From NCBI GenBank assembly GCA_937877075.1, contig CALEGD010000034.1:1-21319 (forward strand): a stretch of 21,319 nt of DNA, given 5' to 3'. This stretch comes from an uncultured Acholeplasmatales bacterium (GTDB taxonomy: Bacteria > Bacillota_I > Bacilli_A > ML615J-28 > CAG-698). Numbering within the stretch: position 1 is the stretch's first letter; every line of letters starts with the position of its first letter. A program made the translations under genes and the position numbers. Shown here one piece after another: positions 14,074-21,319 of this stretch. Below the pieces are notes generated by a model that saw nothing but the letters and a program-made list of their open reading frames with translations, was not told the DNA's origin and did no database searches.

Positions 14074-14334
14074 TTACCCCTCTCTTATTTGTTTTATAAA
14101 AAATATTATTTCCTCAAAGATAGACATATTTAGCTCATAATAAATAAAGTTTTTGAATTTGCTTTCCCTAATTAAATCAGCTTCTTTGAGTTTATTTAAA
14201 TGATATGAGGTTGTAGCTTTGGCTAAATCAAAATTCTTCGATATCTCTCCGGCTGACATTTTGCCGTTTTTCAATAATTTAATAATTTTTCTTCGAACAG
14301 GATCAGCCAAAGCTGAAAAAACACTATTATCCAT
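14074..14334 (-). CDS. sdpR: ArsR/SdpR-family autorepressor
   Basis: An 86-residue winged-helix repressor of the ArsR superfamily. FSALADPVRRKIIKLLKNGK (6-25) is the classic start, followed by MSAGEISKNFDLAKATTSYH (26-45, helix-turn-helix), LNKLKEADLI (46-55) and a wing ending in IYYEL. There is no cysteine metal site, which fits SdpR rather than metal sensors. It is the first gene of a two-gene operon with the SdpI-like protein, so it probably represses its own promoter until SdpI captures it. ATG at 14334 follows CGAGGT. A 10-bp inverted repeat (14383-14414) beside the -35 is a candidate operator. Confidence 0.88.
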   Translation of the reverse strand: MDNSVFSALADPVRRKIIKLLKNGKMSAGEISKNFDLAKATTSYHLNKLKEADLIRESKFKNFIYYELNMSIFEEIIFFIKQIREG

Positions 14335-14354
14335 TTTTTTACCTCGTTTATTAA

Positions 14355-14383
14355 ATTATATATCATTTAATTTTATAATGCAA
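14355..14383 (-). promoter_or_regulatory. Promoter of the sdpRI-like operon
   Basis: On the minus strand TTGCAT (14383-14378), 17 bp, then TATAAT (14360-14355). It lies about 20 bases upstream of the ATG at 14334. The -35 touches the inverted repeat 14383-14414. Confidence 0.65.
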
Positions 14384-14414
14384 TAACTATTTAGAAGAAT
14401 TTCGAAATAGTTAT
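14383..14414. repeat. Inverted repeat beside the sdpR promoter, candidate operator
   Basis: ATAACTATTT (14383-14392) and AAATAGTTAT (14405-14414) are exact reverse complements with a 12-base centre. Its edge coincides with the -35 of the sdpRI-like promoter, and AT-rich inverted repeats of this kind are typical ArsR-family binding sites. Binding is inferred. Confidence 0.5.
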
Positions 14415-14507
14415 ATTAATTCTTGGTCACTAATTAGTTGGTTTTGCGTTGATGTGCGTGCATAGACAAAAATATTTCAATTAAATCTCAATTTAATAAT
14501 AATATAC

Positions 14508-14516
14508 TGTTATAAT
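14508..14516 (+). promoter_or_regulatory. Extended -10 promoter of the acidic hypothetical gene
   Basis: TGtTATAAT at 14508-14516 is a full extended -10, about 30 bases before the ATG at 14547. No good -35 is evident (TCAATT-like at best). Confidence 0.5.
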
Positions 14517-14546
14517 TAGATGAACACATAGGAAAGGGGACTATAA

Positions 14547-15110
14547 ATGATAATATTAGATATGATTGATGAAGAATACGAACTTCATTATAAGTTGAGA
14601 AAGGTAAAATATCTTTTTGAGAGAAAAAGTATTGAAGAAAAGATCAAAACTCTTTTTGATATTGAATTTATTTTTGACCTGAGTGACTTATTTGAAACTT
14701 ATTTTGATGAGCTTTGTGATGAATTTAATCTCTCTTCCTATATTTTTACCAATGAATGTACTTATAAGAATGTCAGGGAGGAATGGGGTCTTCTTGATAA
14801 GGAAGAACAATTGGAATTGATTATTAAATTAGTTTGTGATAATAATTTACATGAATATATTGAAGACAATGTTAATAATTTCTTCAAATATTTTGATGTA
14901 GATAATTTAAAAATTCACTGGGTAAAAATTATCCCCCTTGAGATAATACCAAGGGATGATCTGATTGATAAGATTAAGGAGATGTTGGTTGATGAACAAA
15001 GGCAATATTTGATTGAAAAGAATAATATAGATAAAAATATTAACCTAGATCTTTTATCGGATAATGAACTTTCCTCTTTGCATTACCAAATTTTAGGTAT
15101 TATCTATTAA
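14547..15110 (+). CDS. Acidic hypothetical protein
   Basis: A 187-residue soluble protein that I do not recognise. It is rich in D, E, I and L, has no membrane helix or signal peptide, and is predicted mostly helical. The middle (about residues 40-66) has IEFIFDLSDLFETYFDEL, and the C-terminus ends in LSSLHYQILGIIY. No catalytic motif stands out. It has its own extended -10 promoter, AAAGGGG as SD nine bases before ATG, and a good terminator at 15145-15165, so it is monocistronic. It is divergent from the sdpRI-like pair, but no functional link is visible. Confidence 0.6.
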   Translation: MIILDMIDEEYELHYKLRKVKYLFERKSIEEKIKTLFDIEFIFDLSDLFETYFDELCDEFNLSSYIFTNECTYKNVREEWGLLDKEEQLELIIKLVCDNNLHEYIEDNVNNFFKYFDVDNLKIHWVKIIPLEIIPRDDLIDKIKEMLVDEQRQYLIEKNNIDKNINLDLLSDNELSSLHYQILGIIY

Positions 15111-15144
15111 GATTTTTATCATTACTTTGTTTTGTTATGTTGAT

Positions 15145-15165
15145 GCCGTGAAAACGGCTTTTTTT
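15145..15165 (+). terminator. Intrinsic terminator of the acidic hypothetical gene
   Basis: GCCGT (15145-15149), loop GAAA, ACGGC (15154-15158) and seven T (15159-15165): a compact GNRA-capped terminator. Confidence 0.88.
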
Positions 15166-15196
15166 CTTTTTGTTATTGCCTTGATTTGGAAAAAAC

Positions 15197-15225
15197 TTTC
15201 AAAACTTTTGCTATTATGTTATAAT
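15197..15225 (+). promoter_or_regulatory. Promoter of the GGDEF/EAL-like gene
   Basis: TTTCAA (15197-15202), 17 bp, then TATAAT (15220-15225) with TGt at 15217-15219. The hexamers equal those of the dpn operon promoter. Confidence 0.7.
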
Positions 15226-15257
15226 AATAGAAGAAATAGATTGAAAGGGAAGAAACG

Positions 15258-18200
15258 ATGAATATTAAAGAAGTTTATTATGAGTTGACCAAGAAGGATC
15301 TTAGTTTGGCCGACTTTAAGACGATCGTCGAATTGAAGAATCAATGCATCATCGAAATGAATCAAGAGTACCTTTATTTATCTGATATTTTGATTATTGA
15401 TATATATATTAACGAGAATCTTTATGATGATGCCCTCAATATAGCCATCAAAAATATTAATAATATCGACAGTATTATCTTTAAGAAGATTTATATTTCC
15501 TTTTTGGAACGAGCGATCTATATTTTCATTCAAAAGAAGAACTATAAAAGTGCTTATCGTTATGCTTTTATGAAAAGGAAAGCCATTGATTTAGACAATA
15601 TTGACGAGGTTAATCGTTGGTATTTGGAAATGGCTTATATCTATGCAGAGCTAAACCAAAAAGAAAAAGCTTTGATGAATTTAAAAGCCATCTTAAACAA
15701 TTATCCCAATGATAATCTTAAAGCACTTACATTAAGCAATATGACTAAACTTTATATTGACCAAAAACAGATTTCTGAAGCTAAGAATACTTTGAATGAT
15801 TGTATCACCTTGGTTTATAAGCTTGACGATGAAGAAGGAATTACTTATTGTGAATATTTGAATGCGAAACTACATATTCTTGAGAACAATCATAAACTGG
15901 GAAAACAAAGTTTCCAAGATATTTTCAAAAACCTTAATAATCTCACCGATGATTATTTAAGTATTGCCAATGAATATATCGCCCTACTCCTTGATATGGA
16001 CCTTTATGATGAGGCTTATCGGATCAGCATTAAATATCTAAAATCAGTGGAAAAGAGTAAAGACCTTTATATAAAAAGAGACTATTATAAGAATTATTTG
16101 AAAATCTTTATTCTAAAAAACAAAAGCGTCCGAGAAGACCTCAAACAACTTTTAAAAGCAATCGAAGTTTTAGAACTTGAAATTGAAAGAAATGATCATA
16201 ATTTAATAAATGAAACGAATGAAGATGATAAGAACTTAGAAGTTGCCAGTCGAGTTCGAGATTTGATTTCTAAAGTTGAAAAAACCATAAATATTTCTAA
16301 TTTAGCTTTAAAAAACGAAAATGAGCGTGATTGCTTTATGGAGTTTTCTAAAGTTTTAGAAGAATATGTCGGGTTTGATGAAGTCCTTTATGTAATTCTT
16401 ACAAAAGGAGACCTTGAAGTATTGCCGGAGTTTCTGGAAAACTTCAATATGTTTAAAACATATAATTATAAAAAACAAAGACTTTATGAACGTGAATTTT
16501 CTTTCAACAGTCTTTCCGGAACAATCGTCGAGATGCTCATCTCTACAAATCATGAAGTTGCTCTCGATTTTAGCGAAACTTCGATTCCGGTTAAAGATAT
16601 AGTTAGTGGAAAATCCTATTCGGAACTAGGTGTTAAAACTCTCTTTGCTATTCCCTTAAATTTAGAAAAGGAAATGTTCGGTTGTGTCGTTTTTTTCTCA
16701 AGTGATAGCGAACTTATTGATTCTGATCGCACTTTAAACTTAAAAATCGCTACAAAAATGCTTGAGTTTAAATTAATTAATATTTTCTATCAGGAAAACT
16801 TGCGTTGTCAGAAAGCAATTTTCCAAGCTGCCGTCGGAGAATTAAAAGAAGGAATCTATTTTATGGATCCGGAAAGCCGGAAAATGTTGCTGTCGGAAGA
16901 GTTATCGACTTTCTTACAAAGAGATACTAATATCTCTAAAACTGATTACGAAAAGGCAATTAATGAAGATGACATCAAGATCCATGGAAATATCGATAAA
17001 TATATCGAAAATGGTGAACCTTATAATCTTGAATATCGGATTAAAATCGGGGAAAAGGAAATATTAATTTCCGATAAAGCTCGGCCTTATATTACTAAAG
17101 ACGGAGTTATTAAATTCTATGTCGGGACAATTGATAAACTTGATAATGAAGTTATTCTAACGGAGGCAGTTGGTAATAGTATTCTTGGGGAAGATGATTA
17201 TCAAAAGTTTTTGAATGAAATTTCTGAAAAAACTCATGATTTAGAATTTAAATGTACCTTCGGGAAATTCCAACTTCTAGAACAAGAAGATTTAAAAGGA
17301 AATATGTATGATTTGGTCTTAGAATATGTTAACGGCTTGATTAAAGAGCATTTCTCGGAAAGAGTTTTCCGGTTGAATGACGGAAGTTTTGTTGCGGTTT
17401 TGGAAATTAATGATCAAAGGGTAATTGATCGGAAAATTAAAACCTTATTCAGTATCGTTGATCAAGGAATTATTTATGAAAACGCCGCCGTTCATTTTGA
17501 TTTGAAAGCCGCAGTTGTTCGTTTCCCCCGTGATACTTATAATTTCCAGGAAATCGGTGAATTTTTAGATATAGCTCTTAATAACGGGAATCGTTATCAA
17601 ATCTTTAATGATGATATCCATAAAAGGTTTTTGAAGAAGAAGGCTATTAACGCCTGTGTTCTTGAAGAATTGAAACGTGATAATTTAGAACTACTTTTGG
17701 TGAATTTGAAAACTAAGGATCAGACCTTGGCTTATGAAGTTAGTTATAATATACCGGGATTAAATCCTAAGGAAATGATTTCTGATTATCTGGATTTAAA
17801 AATTCGAATTCCGATGGAAAAACTAGTTTTAAAAACTCTTCTAAAAAAGATTAATGAATTTACAGAAGCGAGATTTTATCTTCATCTTTCCTGTTCTACA
17901 ATTGATTTGCTTTTGAAAGATGATTTCTTCAAAAATGAAGATCCCAAAAAGTATCAAAAGATCATTCTTTGTATCGATGACTATGCATCGCATTTTGAGC
18001 GGATCCTAACTGGTCTTTCTATGTATGAATTTAAAATCAATTTGAATTATGATATTGTAGAAAAGGTTAGTTTTGGAACGCTATTAAAGTATGATATTAA
18101 CGGAATCTTTATTAATAACGGACTTGAAGAAAGAACTAAGACCCTGGCAATTTTAGCGGCCGTTGATTATGAGGTCCTTGCTAATATTACTTATCCGGAT

Positions 18201-18269
18201 TATTATAATGCCATTATCAGGACTGATGAAATAATAAAATTGGATAGTTTTATACAAATTCGGGAATAA
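15258..18269 (+). CDS. TPR-GAF-PAS-like protein with degenerate GGDEF and EAL-like domains
   Basis: A 1003-residue cytosolic multidomain protein. Residues 40-290 are paired helices of TPR type (for example YLEMAYIYAELNQKEKALMN, 122-141), 295-350 may be a coiled linker, 355-510 looks GAF-like (ELGVKTLFAIPLNLEKEMFG), and 520-625 is PAS-like. Residues 635-790 keep the GGDEF frame, but the motif is R705-LNDGSF where RxGGDEF is expected, so the cyclase centre is lost. The region 800-1003 follows the EAL layout (YEVSYNIPGLNPKEMI for 'yEAL.R....G.i.P..fi', then FYLHLSCSTIDLL), but E827-V-S stands for E-A-L and the downstream metal ligands are not recognisable. It may be a c-di-GMP receptor or a regulatory scaffold, or may have lost any link to that nucleotide. 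SD AAAGGGAAG precedes ATG. Confidence 0.65.
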   Translation: MNIKEVYYELTKKDLSLADFKTIVELKNQCIIEMNQEYLYLSDILIIDIYINENLYDDALNIAIKNINNIDSIIFKKIYISFLERAIYIFIQKKNYKSAYRYAFMKRKAIDLDNIDEVNRWYLEMAYIYAELNQKEKALMNLKAILNNYPNDNLKALTLSNMTKLYIDQKQISEAKNTLNDCITLVYKLDDEEGITYCEYLNAKLHILENNHKLGKQSFQDIFKNLNNLTDDYLSIANEYIALLLDMDLYDEAYRISIKYLKSVEKSKDLYIKRDYYKNYLKIFILKNKSVREDLKQLLKAIEVLELEIERNDHNLINETNEDDKNLEVASRVRDLISKVEKTINISNLALKNENERDCFMEFSKVLEEYVGFDEVLYVILTKGDLEVLPEFLENFNMFKTYNYKKQRLYEREFSFNSLSGTIVEMLISTNHEVALDFSETSIPVKDIVSGKSYSELGVKTLFAIPLNLEKEMFGCVVFFSSDSELIDSDRTLNLKIATKMLEFKLINIFYQENLRCQKAIFQAAVGELKEGIYFMDPESRKMLLSEELSTFLQRDTNISKTDYEKAINEDDIKIHGNIDKYIENGEPYNLEYRIKIGEKEILISDKARPYITKDGVIKFYVGTIDKLDNEVILTEAVGNSILGEDDYQKFLNEISEKTHDLEFKCTFGKFQLLEQEDLKGNMYDLVLEYVNGLIKEHFSERVFRLNDGSFVAVLEINDQRVIDRKIKTLFSIVDQGIIYENAAVHFDLKAAVVRFPRDTYNFQEIGEFLDIALNNGNRYQIFNDDIHKRFLKKKAINACVLEELKRDNLELLLVNLKTKDQTLAYEVSYNIPGLNPKEMISDYLDLKIRIPMEKLVLKTLLKKINEFTEARFYLHLSCSTIDLLLKDDFFKNEDPKKYQKIILCIDDYASHFERILTGLSMYEFKINLNYDIVEKVSFGTLLKYDINGIFINNGLEERTKTLAILAAVDYEVLANITYPDYYNAIIRTDEIIKLDSFIQIRE

Positions 18270-18290
18270 TGCCATTGTCCGAAAATATTT

Positions 18291-18320
18291 ATTGTCCTCT
18301 TGTGACAATTGTGATATAAT
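18291..18320 (+). promoter_or_regulatory. Promoter of the first paralogous membrane protein, with an embedded inverted repeat
   Basis: TTGTCC (18292-18297), 17 bp, then TATAAT (18315-18320) with TGa at 18312-18314. ATTGTC (18291-18296) and GACAAT (18304-18309) are inverted repeats covering the -35 and part of the spacer, a place where a repressor would act. Confidence 0.68.
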
Positions 18321-18366
18321 TAATTTATATTTTAAAACAAGATATCTATTGTAGAACGGAGTAATA

Positions 18367-19335
18367 ATGAAAGTTGTTGAATTTTTAAAATCATTAGTAA
18401 TGCCCACAAAAATGGCTCGATATCGTAATATGTCGGCCTTAATCGGTCTTTTAATCTTTGTCATCTCGACCTATGTTCTTTCTCTTCCTTTCGGAAATGC
18501 ACTAGCTGATTCGGCGATGAATTATAAGGAAAATTATAATTTCCTAGCTTTACAAGAAATTGATGAATATGCTGATGAAGATAACAAAGCTATTCTTAAA
18601 GATATTACCGATCTTGGTTGTGTTGTAAACGATAAAGGTATTCTTGAGTGCGAAACCCTCACCGATAAAGTCAATCGGGAATTTAAAATAGTTTATGAGA
18701 AGGATGGAATCAAGAAACATATTAATATCTTCTTTGATTTCTATGACGAAGAAAAGGAAGAAGAACCTGCTTATAATTTAAAAGAACAATTCTCAAATGA
18801 AAATTATGAATATGTAGAAAACGAGGAACAGTATTTCCTGGTTTTCACCAGAAAGTTTATTTATTACCAAGCCCATCAACTGGAAATGGGAAATAAAGAT
18901 GAAGGAATGGAAATCACCCATAATGATGAAAAGCTCCAACTTGTCGGCTTAAACCTTGATTATGCGGGATTCATTCCAGAATTAAATCTAAAATTAGAAG
19001 ACCCAAATACATTTGGAGATTATATTATGGATAAGATGTTAGTTGGCTTTAGTGCTTATGCACGTTCAACCGCTTTCTTCCAAACCTTAATTATTACCAT
19101 CGTCTTCCCGCTCTTGATGGTACTCTTATTCTGGCTCTTCTTTAAACGTAATGGTCGTTTAAAACGCTTTAAAGAATATTTCAATATTGCTGCTATCAGC
19201 AGTATCCTGCCATTACTTCTGGCTTTTGCCATCGCTTGGTACTTACCGATTGTCTTAAATTGGTATATCTTTATCTTCTCGATTTTCTATCTCTTTGCCT
19301 TGTTTAAGATTAACAATGCTCAAACAGAATATTAA
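18367..19335 (+). CDS. Membrane protein of a tandem paralogous pair (first copy)
   Basis: A 322-residue protein with one helix near 23-42 (ending VLSLPFGNAL), an acidic extracytoplasmic domain (about 45-235) and three C-terminal helices near 240-262, 273-294 and 297-315. A basic loop, FFKRNGRLKRFKEYFNIA, lies between the second and third. The downstream gene shares this plan and several segments (FF+++G+LK...EYxNIA; MPIG/LPFG after helix 1). The architecture recalls DUF1189/MalA-type proteins, but I cannot confirm the family. It has its own promoter and GGAG ribosome binding site. A terminator at 19343-19373 separates it from its paralogue. Confidence 0.62.
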   Translation: MKVVEFLKSLVMPTKMARYRNMSALIGLLIFVISTYVLSLPFGNALADSAMNYKENYNFLALQEIDEYADEDNKAILKDITDLGCVVNDKGILECETLTDKVNREFKIVYEKDGIKKHINIFFDFYDEEKEEEPAYNLKEQFSNENYEYVENEEQYFLVFTRKFIYYQAHQLEMGNKDEGMEITHNDEKLQLVGLNLDYAGFIPELNLKLEDPNTFGDYIMDKMLVGFSAYARSTAFFQTLIITIVFPLLMVLLFWLFFKRNGRLKRFKEYFNIAAISSILPLLLAFAIAWYLPIVLNWYIFIFSIFYLFALFKINNAQTEY

Positions 19336-19342
19336 ACTTACT

Positions 19343-19373
19343 AGAGATTTAATTTGTAATTAAATCTCTTTTT
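19343..19373 (+). terminator. Terminator between the two paralogous membrane-protein genes
   Basis: A perfect 11-bp stem (19343-19353 with 19359-19369, 5-nt loop) ends in five T. The SD of the next gene (AGGAGG, 19376-19381) begins three bases later, so no promoter fits between. The second gene must rely on read-through or be transcribed from further upstream. Confidence 0.75.
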
Positions 19374-19384
19374 ACAGGAGGAAT

Positions 19385-20362
19385 ATGAAACTCAAGCTTT
19401 TGGGGAGAATATTAAATCCCAGATACTTTTTAAAATTTAAATCGATGAATGTCATAATTTCTGTCTGTATATTTGTAATCTTTTCTTTTCTATTAGGGAT
19501 GCCAATTGGACAGAATAAGATTAATAGTGCCAAAGAAATTTATGAGAAATATAATTATGATGTTTTAGAAGAAATCCCTGATGAAGAAACGATTAATCAA
19601 GTTCTTTTAGAACTGATTAATCTTGAATGTCGAGTTGAAGACGGAATTGAATTGAAATGTGGGAAACTTGATGATGTTGATCTCTACGAACAAAAAGTTG
19701 AATTTGAAACTAAAGGTATTAAGAAAAGGATTACCTTTGTTATCGATCTTTTTGATATTCCAAAGGTATATTTGGAAGTTGACGATATTAAAATTAAATA
19801 TGATCCCAAAGAAAAATTTGTTATTTCCGAAGATGCTTATCAGGTTGAAGATAATGTAGAAAATTATTTAGTAATTTTCTGGAGCGATGCTTTGTATTTT
19901 CAGGCTCATCCTTTCGGAACTAATGCTTTAAATGTTGATCGGAACGGAAATTCTTTACGGACCGAGGCTATGAAAATATTTTACCAGAATAATATTCCAG
20001 ATTTTCGTTTAGATAATCTAGAAGCAAGCGGTCCCGCTTTTGGTAACTATCTTTTGGAACAATTTATTTCCGGGAATAATAATACTTTAAAATTGAGGGC
20101 TTATACGCTTTCCTTTTTAGTCGGTGTTTTCTTCACTTTGATTATTGTTTTGATTGTCTGGGTCTTTTTTAGAAAAAGCGGTAAATTAAAGACTGTAAAT
20201 GAGTATTATAATATTGCTTCTGTCATCAGCATTCCCCTCTTTATCATATTTTTCATGATTCTCTGGTTCTTTCCTAAGGCGATTAATATCTTTATTTTCT
20301 GCTTTTCGCTTATATATCTTTTAGTAATTTATTCTTTGAATACCAGCGAAGAATTAGTCTAA
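19385..20362 (+). CDS. Membrane protein of a tandem paralogous pair (second copy)
   Basis: A 325-residue paralogue of the preceding protein: helix near 24-43 (FVIFSFLLGMPIGQNK), extracytoplasmic domain (about 45-238) and three helices near 240-263, 274-293 and 297-316, with the matching basic loop FFRKSGKLKTVNEYYNIAS. The soluble domains are clearly diverged but keep length and the pattern 'NY+VLEEIPDEE' against 'NFLALQEIDEYADED'. AGGAGG gives a strong SD three bases before ATG, directly after a terminator. The function is unknown, and the order before a SpoIIIAH-like gene suggests an envelope role only by position. Confidence 0.62.
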   Translation: MKLKLLGRILNPRYFLKFKSMNVIISVCIFVIFSFLLGMPIGQNKINSAKEIYEKYNYDVLEEIPDEETINQVLLELINLECRVEDGIELKCGKLDDVDLYEQKVEFETKGIKKRITFVIDLFDIPKVYLEVDDIKIKYDPKEKFVISEDAYQVEDNVENYLVIFWSDALYFQAHPFGTNALNVDRNGNSLRTEAMKIFYQNNIPDFRLDNLEASGPAFGNYLLEQFISGNNNTLKLRAYTLSFLVGVFFTLIIVLIVWVFFRKSGKLKTVNEYYNIASVISIPLFIIFFMILWFFPKAINIFIFCFSLIYLLVIYSLNTSEELV

Positions 20363-20375
20363 ATTGTCATAAAAC

Positions 20376-20412
20376 CCCTCCTACAAGCATATAGTTTATT
20401 GATTATGGAGGG
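20376..20412 (+). promoter_or_regulatory. Possible SD-masking hairpin before the SpoIIIAH-like gene
   Basis: CCCTCC (20376-20381) pairs fully with GGAGGG (20407-20412), which is the SD of the next gene; the loop is 25 nt. With no clear promoter in the gap, the gene may be read from upstream with translation held down by this pairing. It could equally be a weak terminator. Confidence 0.35.
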
Positions 20413-20420
20413 TGAGACTT

Positions 20421-20933
20421 TTGCTTAAGAAGAATCAATTGGCATTAATATTACTGACTCTGGTGCTGATGTTGACTGTCTATTATATTACTAACCCCTT
20501 TGAAAAGGATAAAGATCCTGAAGATGAAAATCCGACTGATGAGACTACCGGCAGAATCGAGGAACTGACATCGCGACGCGTAGCCTTAAGAGATGAAAGG
20601 TATCTGGTCATTCTAGGTCTTGACGCCATCATCGCCAGCAATGATTCTACAATAACCGAAAAAGAAAATGCTCTGAAGGAAAAACGTTATTTAAATAGTT
20701 TAACGGAAAAAGAGCTGCTCTTGGAAATGGAAGTCATCGATAAAGGCTTTCGTGATTGTTTCGTTCATGCAACAGATATCGGGGTTGAAATAACAGTCGT
20801 CTCAGAAGAACATTCCAATTCTGTTGCCAACGAGATCCTCATCGAAGCAGCAATGGTATTCGGGGTATTGGATACTAGAAATGTAGTAATTCATTTTAAA
20901 ACCGCAGAACAGGTAATGGGAGAAGTAAGTTAA
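20421..20933 (+). CDS. SpoIIIAH-like protein
   Basis: About 170 residues. I prefer TTG at 20421 (SD GGAGGGTGAG six bases before) to the GTG at 20412, which lies within that SD. One membrane helix near residues 4-23 (MLKKNQLALILLTLVLMLTV start) is followed by an acidic linker (DPEDENPTDE), then the family core: RRVALRDERYLVILGLDAII, a helix with EKENALKEK, then ELLLEMEVIDKGFRDCFVHA and two strands ending VVIHFK. In Bacillus, SpoIIIAH sits in the forespore-mother cell channel with SpoIIQ. Many non-sporulating relatives keep single SpoIIIAH-like genes with unknown roles. Its place directly before nusB matches the Bacillus order with accBC and yqhY absent. Confidence 0.78.
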   Translation: MLKKNQLALILLTLVLMLTVYYITNPFEKDKDPEDENPTDETTGRIEELTSRRVALRDERYLVILGLDAIIASNDSTITEKENALKEKRYLNSLTEKELLLEMEVIDKGFRDCFVHATDIGVEITVVSEEHSNSVANEILIEAAMVFGVLDTRNVVIHFKTAEQVMGEVS

Positions 20934-20945
20934 TTACTTCTTTTT
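20921..20945 (+). terminator. Terminator overlapping the end of the SpoIIIAH-like gene
   Basis: AGAAGTAA (20921-20928) pairs with TTACTTCT (20934-20941) around a 5-nt loop that holds the stop codon, and T runs to 20945. Confidence 0.72.
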
Positions 20946-20973
20946 CATTTGCCTTGAAAAAAAATGATTTTCC

Positions 20974-21002
20974 TTTTAAAACTTGCTAATTTATGTTAAA
21001 AT
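20974..21002 (+). promoter_or_regulatory. Promoter of nusB
   Basis: TTTTAA (20974-20979), 17 bp, then TAAAAT (20997-21002) with TGt at 20994-20996. The hexamers equal those of the ABC operon promoter, but the spacer is different. Confidence 0.6.
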
Positions 21003-21025
21003 AATAATAGTTTAGGTGATATAAG

Positions 21026-21319
21026 ATGTTAAGAAGAAATAGCAGAATTAAAGCCATGATGGTTCTTTATAATTATGATCTATGCGACGAAAGGATTGAT
21101 GAGGAATATCTTGATACCCTATTTCAAGAAGCAGAGGCTAATTTTGATTCGGATTTTTATCAAGAACTAGTAAACGGAGTTCTAAATCATATTGATGAAA
21201 TCAATCGAATTATCAATCTTAATCTAAAAAATTGGACTATTGACAGAATGTCGGTAGTTGATCGTAATTTGATTCGGATTGGTGTTTATGAAATGCTTTA
21301 TAAAAAAACCGAAATGGCG
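21026..21319 (+). CDS. nusB: Transcription antitermination factor NusB, 3' end missing
   Basis: The first 98 codons of NusB, cut by the end of the window. MLRRNSRIKAMMVLYNYDLC has the N-terminal 'R..A...LY..D' signature. FYQELVNGVLNHIDEINRII and NLKNWTIDRMSVVDRNLIRI match the family's 'LV.GV....d.id..i....nW...Rl..vdr.iLR' core, followed by GVYEMLYKK. NusB binds boxA RNA with S10 (NusE) and NusA in ribosomal RNA antitermination. The start is ATG 21026 after a weak TAGGTGAT. It has its own promoter after the SpoIIIAH-like gene. In Bacillus, folD and xseA commonly follow. Confidence 0.93.
   Translation, partial: MLRRNSRIKAMMVLYNYDLCDERIDEEYLDTLFQEAEANFDSDFYQELVNGVLNHIDEINRIINLNLKNWTIDRMSVVDRNLIRIGVYEMLYKKTEMA

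Noticed and set aside
18153..18464. Minus-strand 103-codon frame
   Set aside because: It is antisense to the end of the 1003-residue protein and across a consensus promoter, so it is a shadow frame.
1..21319. CRISPR array, tRNA or rRNA genes
   Set aside because: I saw no regularly spaced repeats of CRISPR length, no cloverleaf with GTTC-type arm and no rRNA-like sequence on either strand.

Overview
The window looks like chromosomal DNA of an AT-rich, low-G+C Gram-positive bacterium from the Bacilli/Mollicutes side of the Firmicutes, for example an Acholeplasma- or Izemoplasma-like lineage. This is inference, since no rRNA or phylogenetic marker is complete. Supporting signs are the very AT-rich codons, purine-rich Shine-Dalgarno (SD) sequences, frequent TTG starts and promoters with an extended -10 (TGnTAwAAT). 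TGA is used as a stop (for example at the ends of the genes finishing at 2672, 6246, 9834 and 11621), which excludes the Mycoplasma/Spiroplasma code. A SpoIIIAH-like gene directly before nusB recalls the Bacillus spoIIIA-nusB neighbourhood.

Layout. 1-545: 3' part of a flavin-reductase-like split-barrel gene. 801-6246: a small defence-type block with a PIN-like protein carrying a two-helix membrane anchor, then a DpnII-type (GATC) restriction-modification operon (dpnM-, dpnA- and dpnB-like), then a second DpnA-like methyltransferase behind a hairpin that is both terminator-like and SD-masking. 6429-8439 (minus): a multi-pass membrane protein and a PQQ-type glucose/sorbosone dehydrogenase-like beta-propeller. 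8617-11621: an operon for a MacB/FtsX-type ABC transporter (two permeases and an ATPase). 11769-12056: a small Xre-type regulator.

12069-12913 is the most unusual part: about 845 nt with higher G+C than its surroundings, no convincing protein, its own promoter and intrinsic terminator, a 12-bp helix pairing its two ends across 800 nt, several long-range perfect helices, and two hairpins with different stems but nearly the same loop. I read it as a large 'ornate' structured non-coding RNA. Whether it is one of the known giant RNA classes (GOLLD, ROOL, OLE) or a new one cannot be settled here. A small membrane-protein gene follows it, and its promoter shares a 28/31 identical core with the promoter of the ABC operon.

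13400-14334 (minus) is an sdpRI-like autorepressor/immunity pair with no toxin in view. 14547-15110 is an unrecognised acidic protein. 15258-18269 is a 1003-residue signalling protein whose GGDEF- and EAL-like parts have lost the catalytic motifs. 18367-20362 are two paralogous membrane proteins. 20421-20933 is SpoIIIAH-like, and nusB begins at 21026 and runs off the end.
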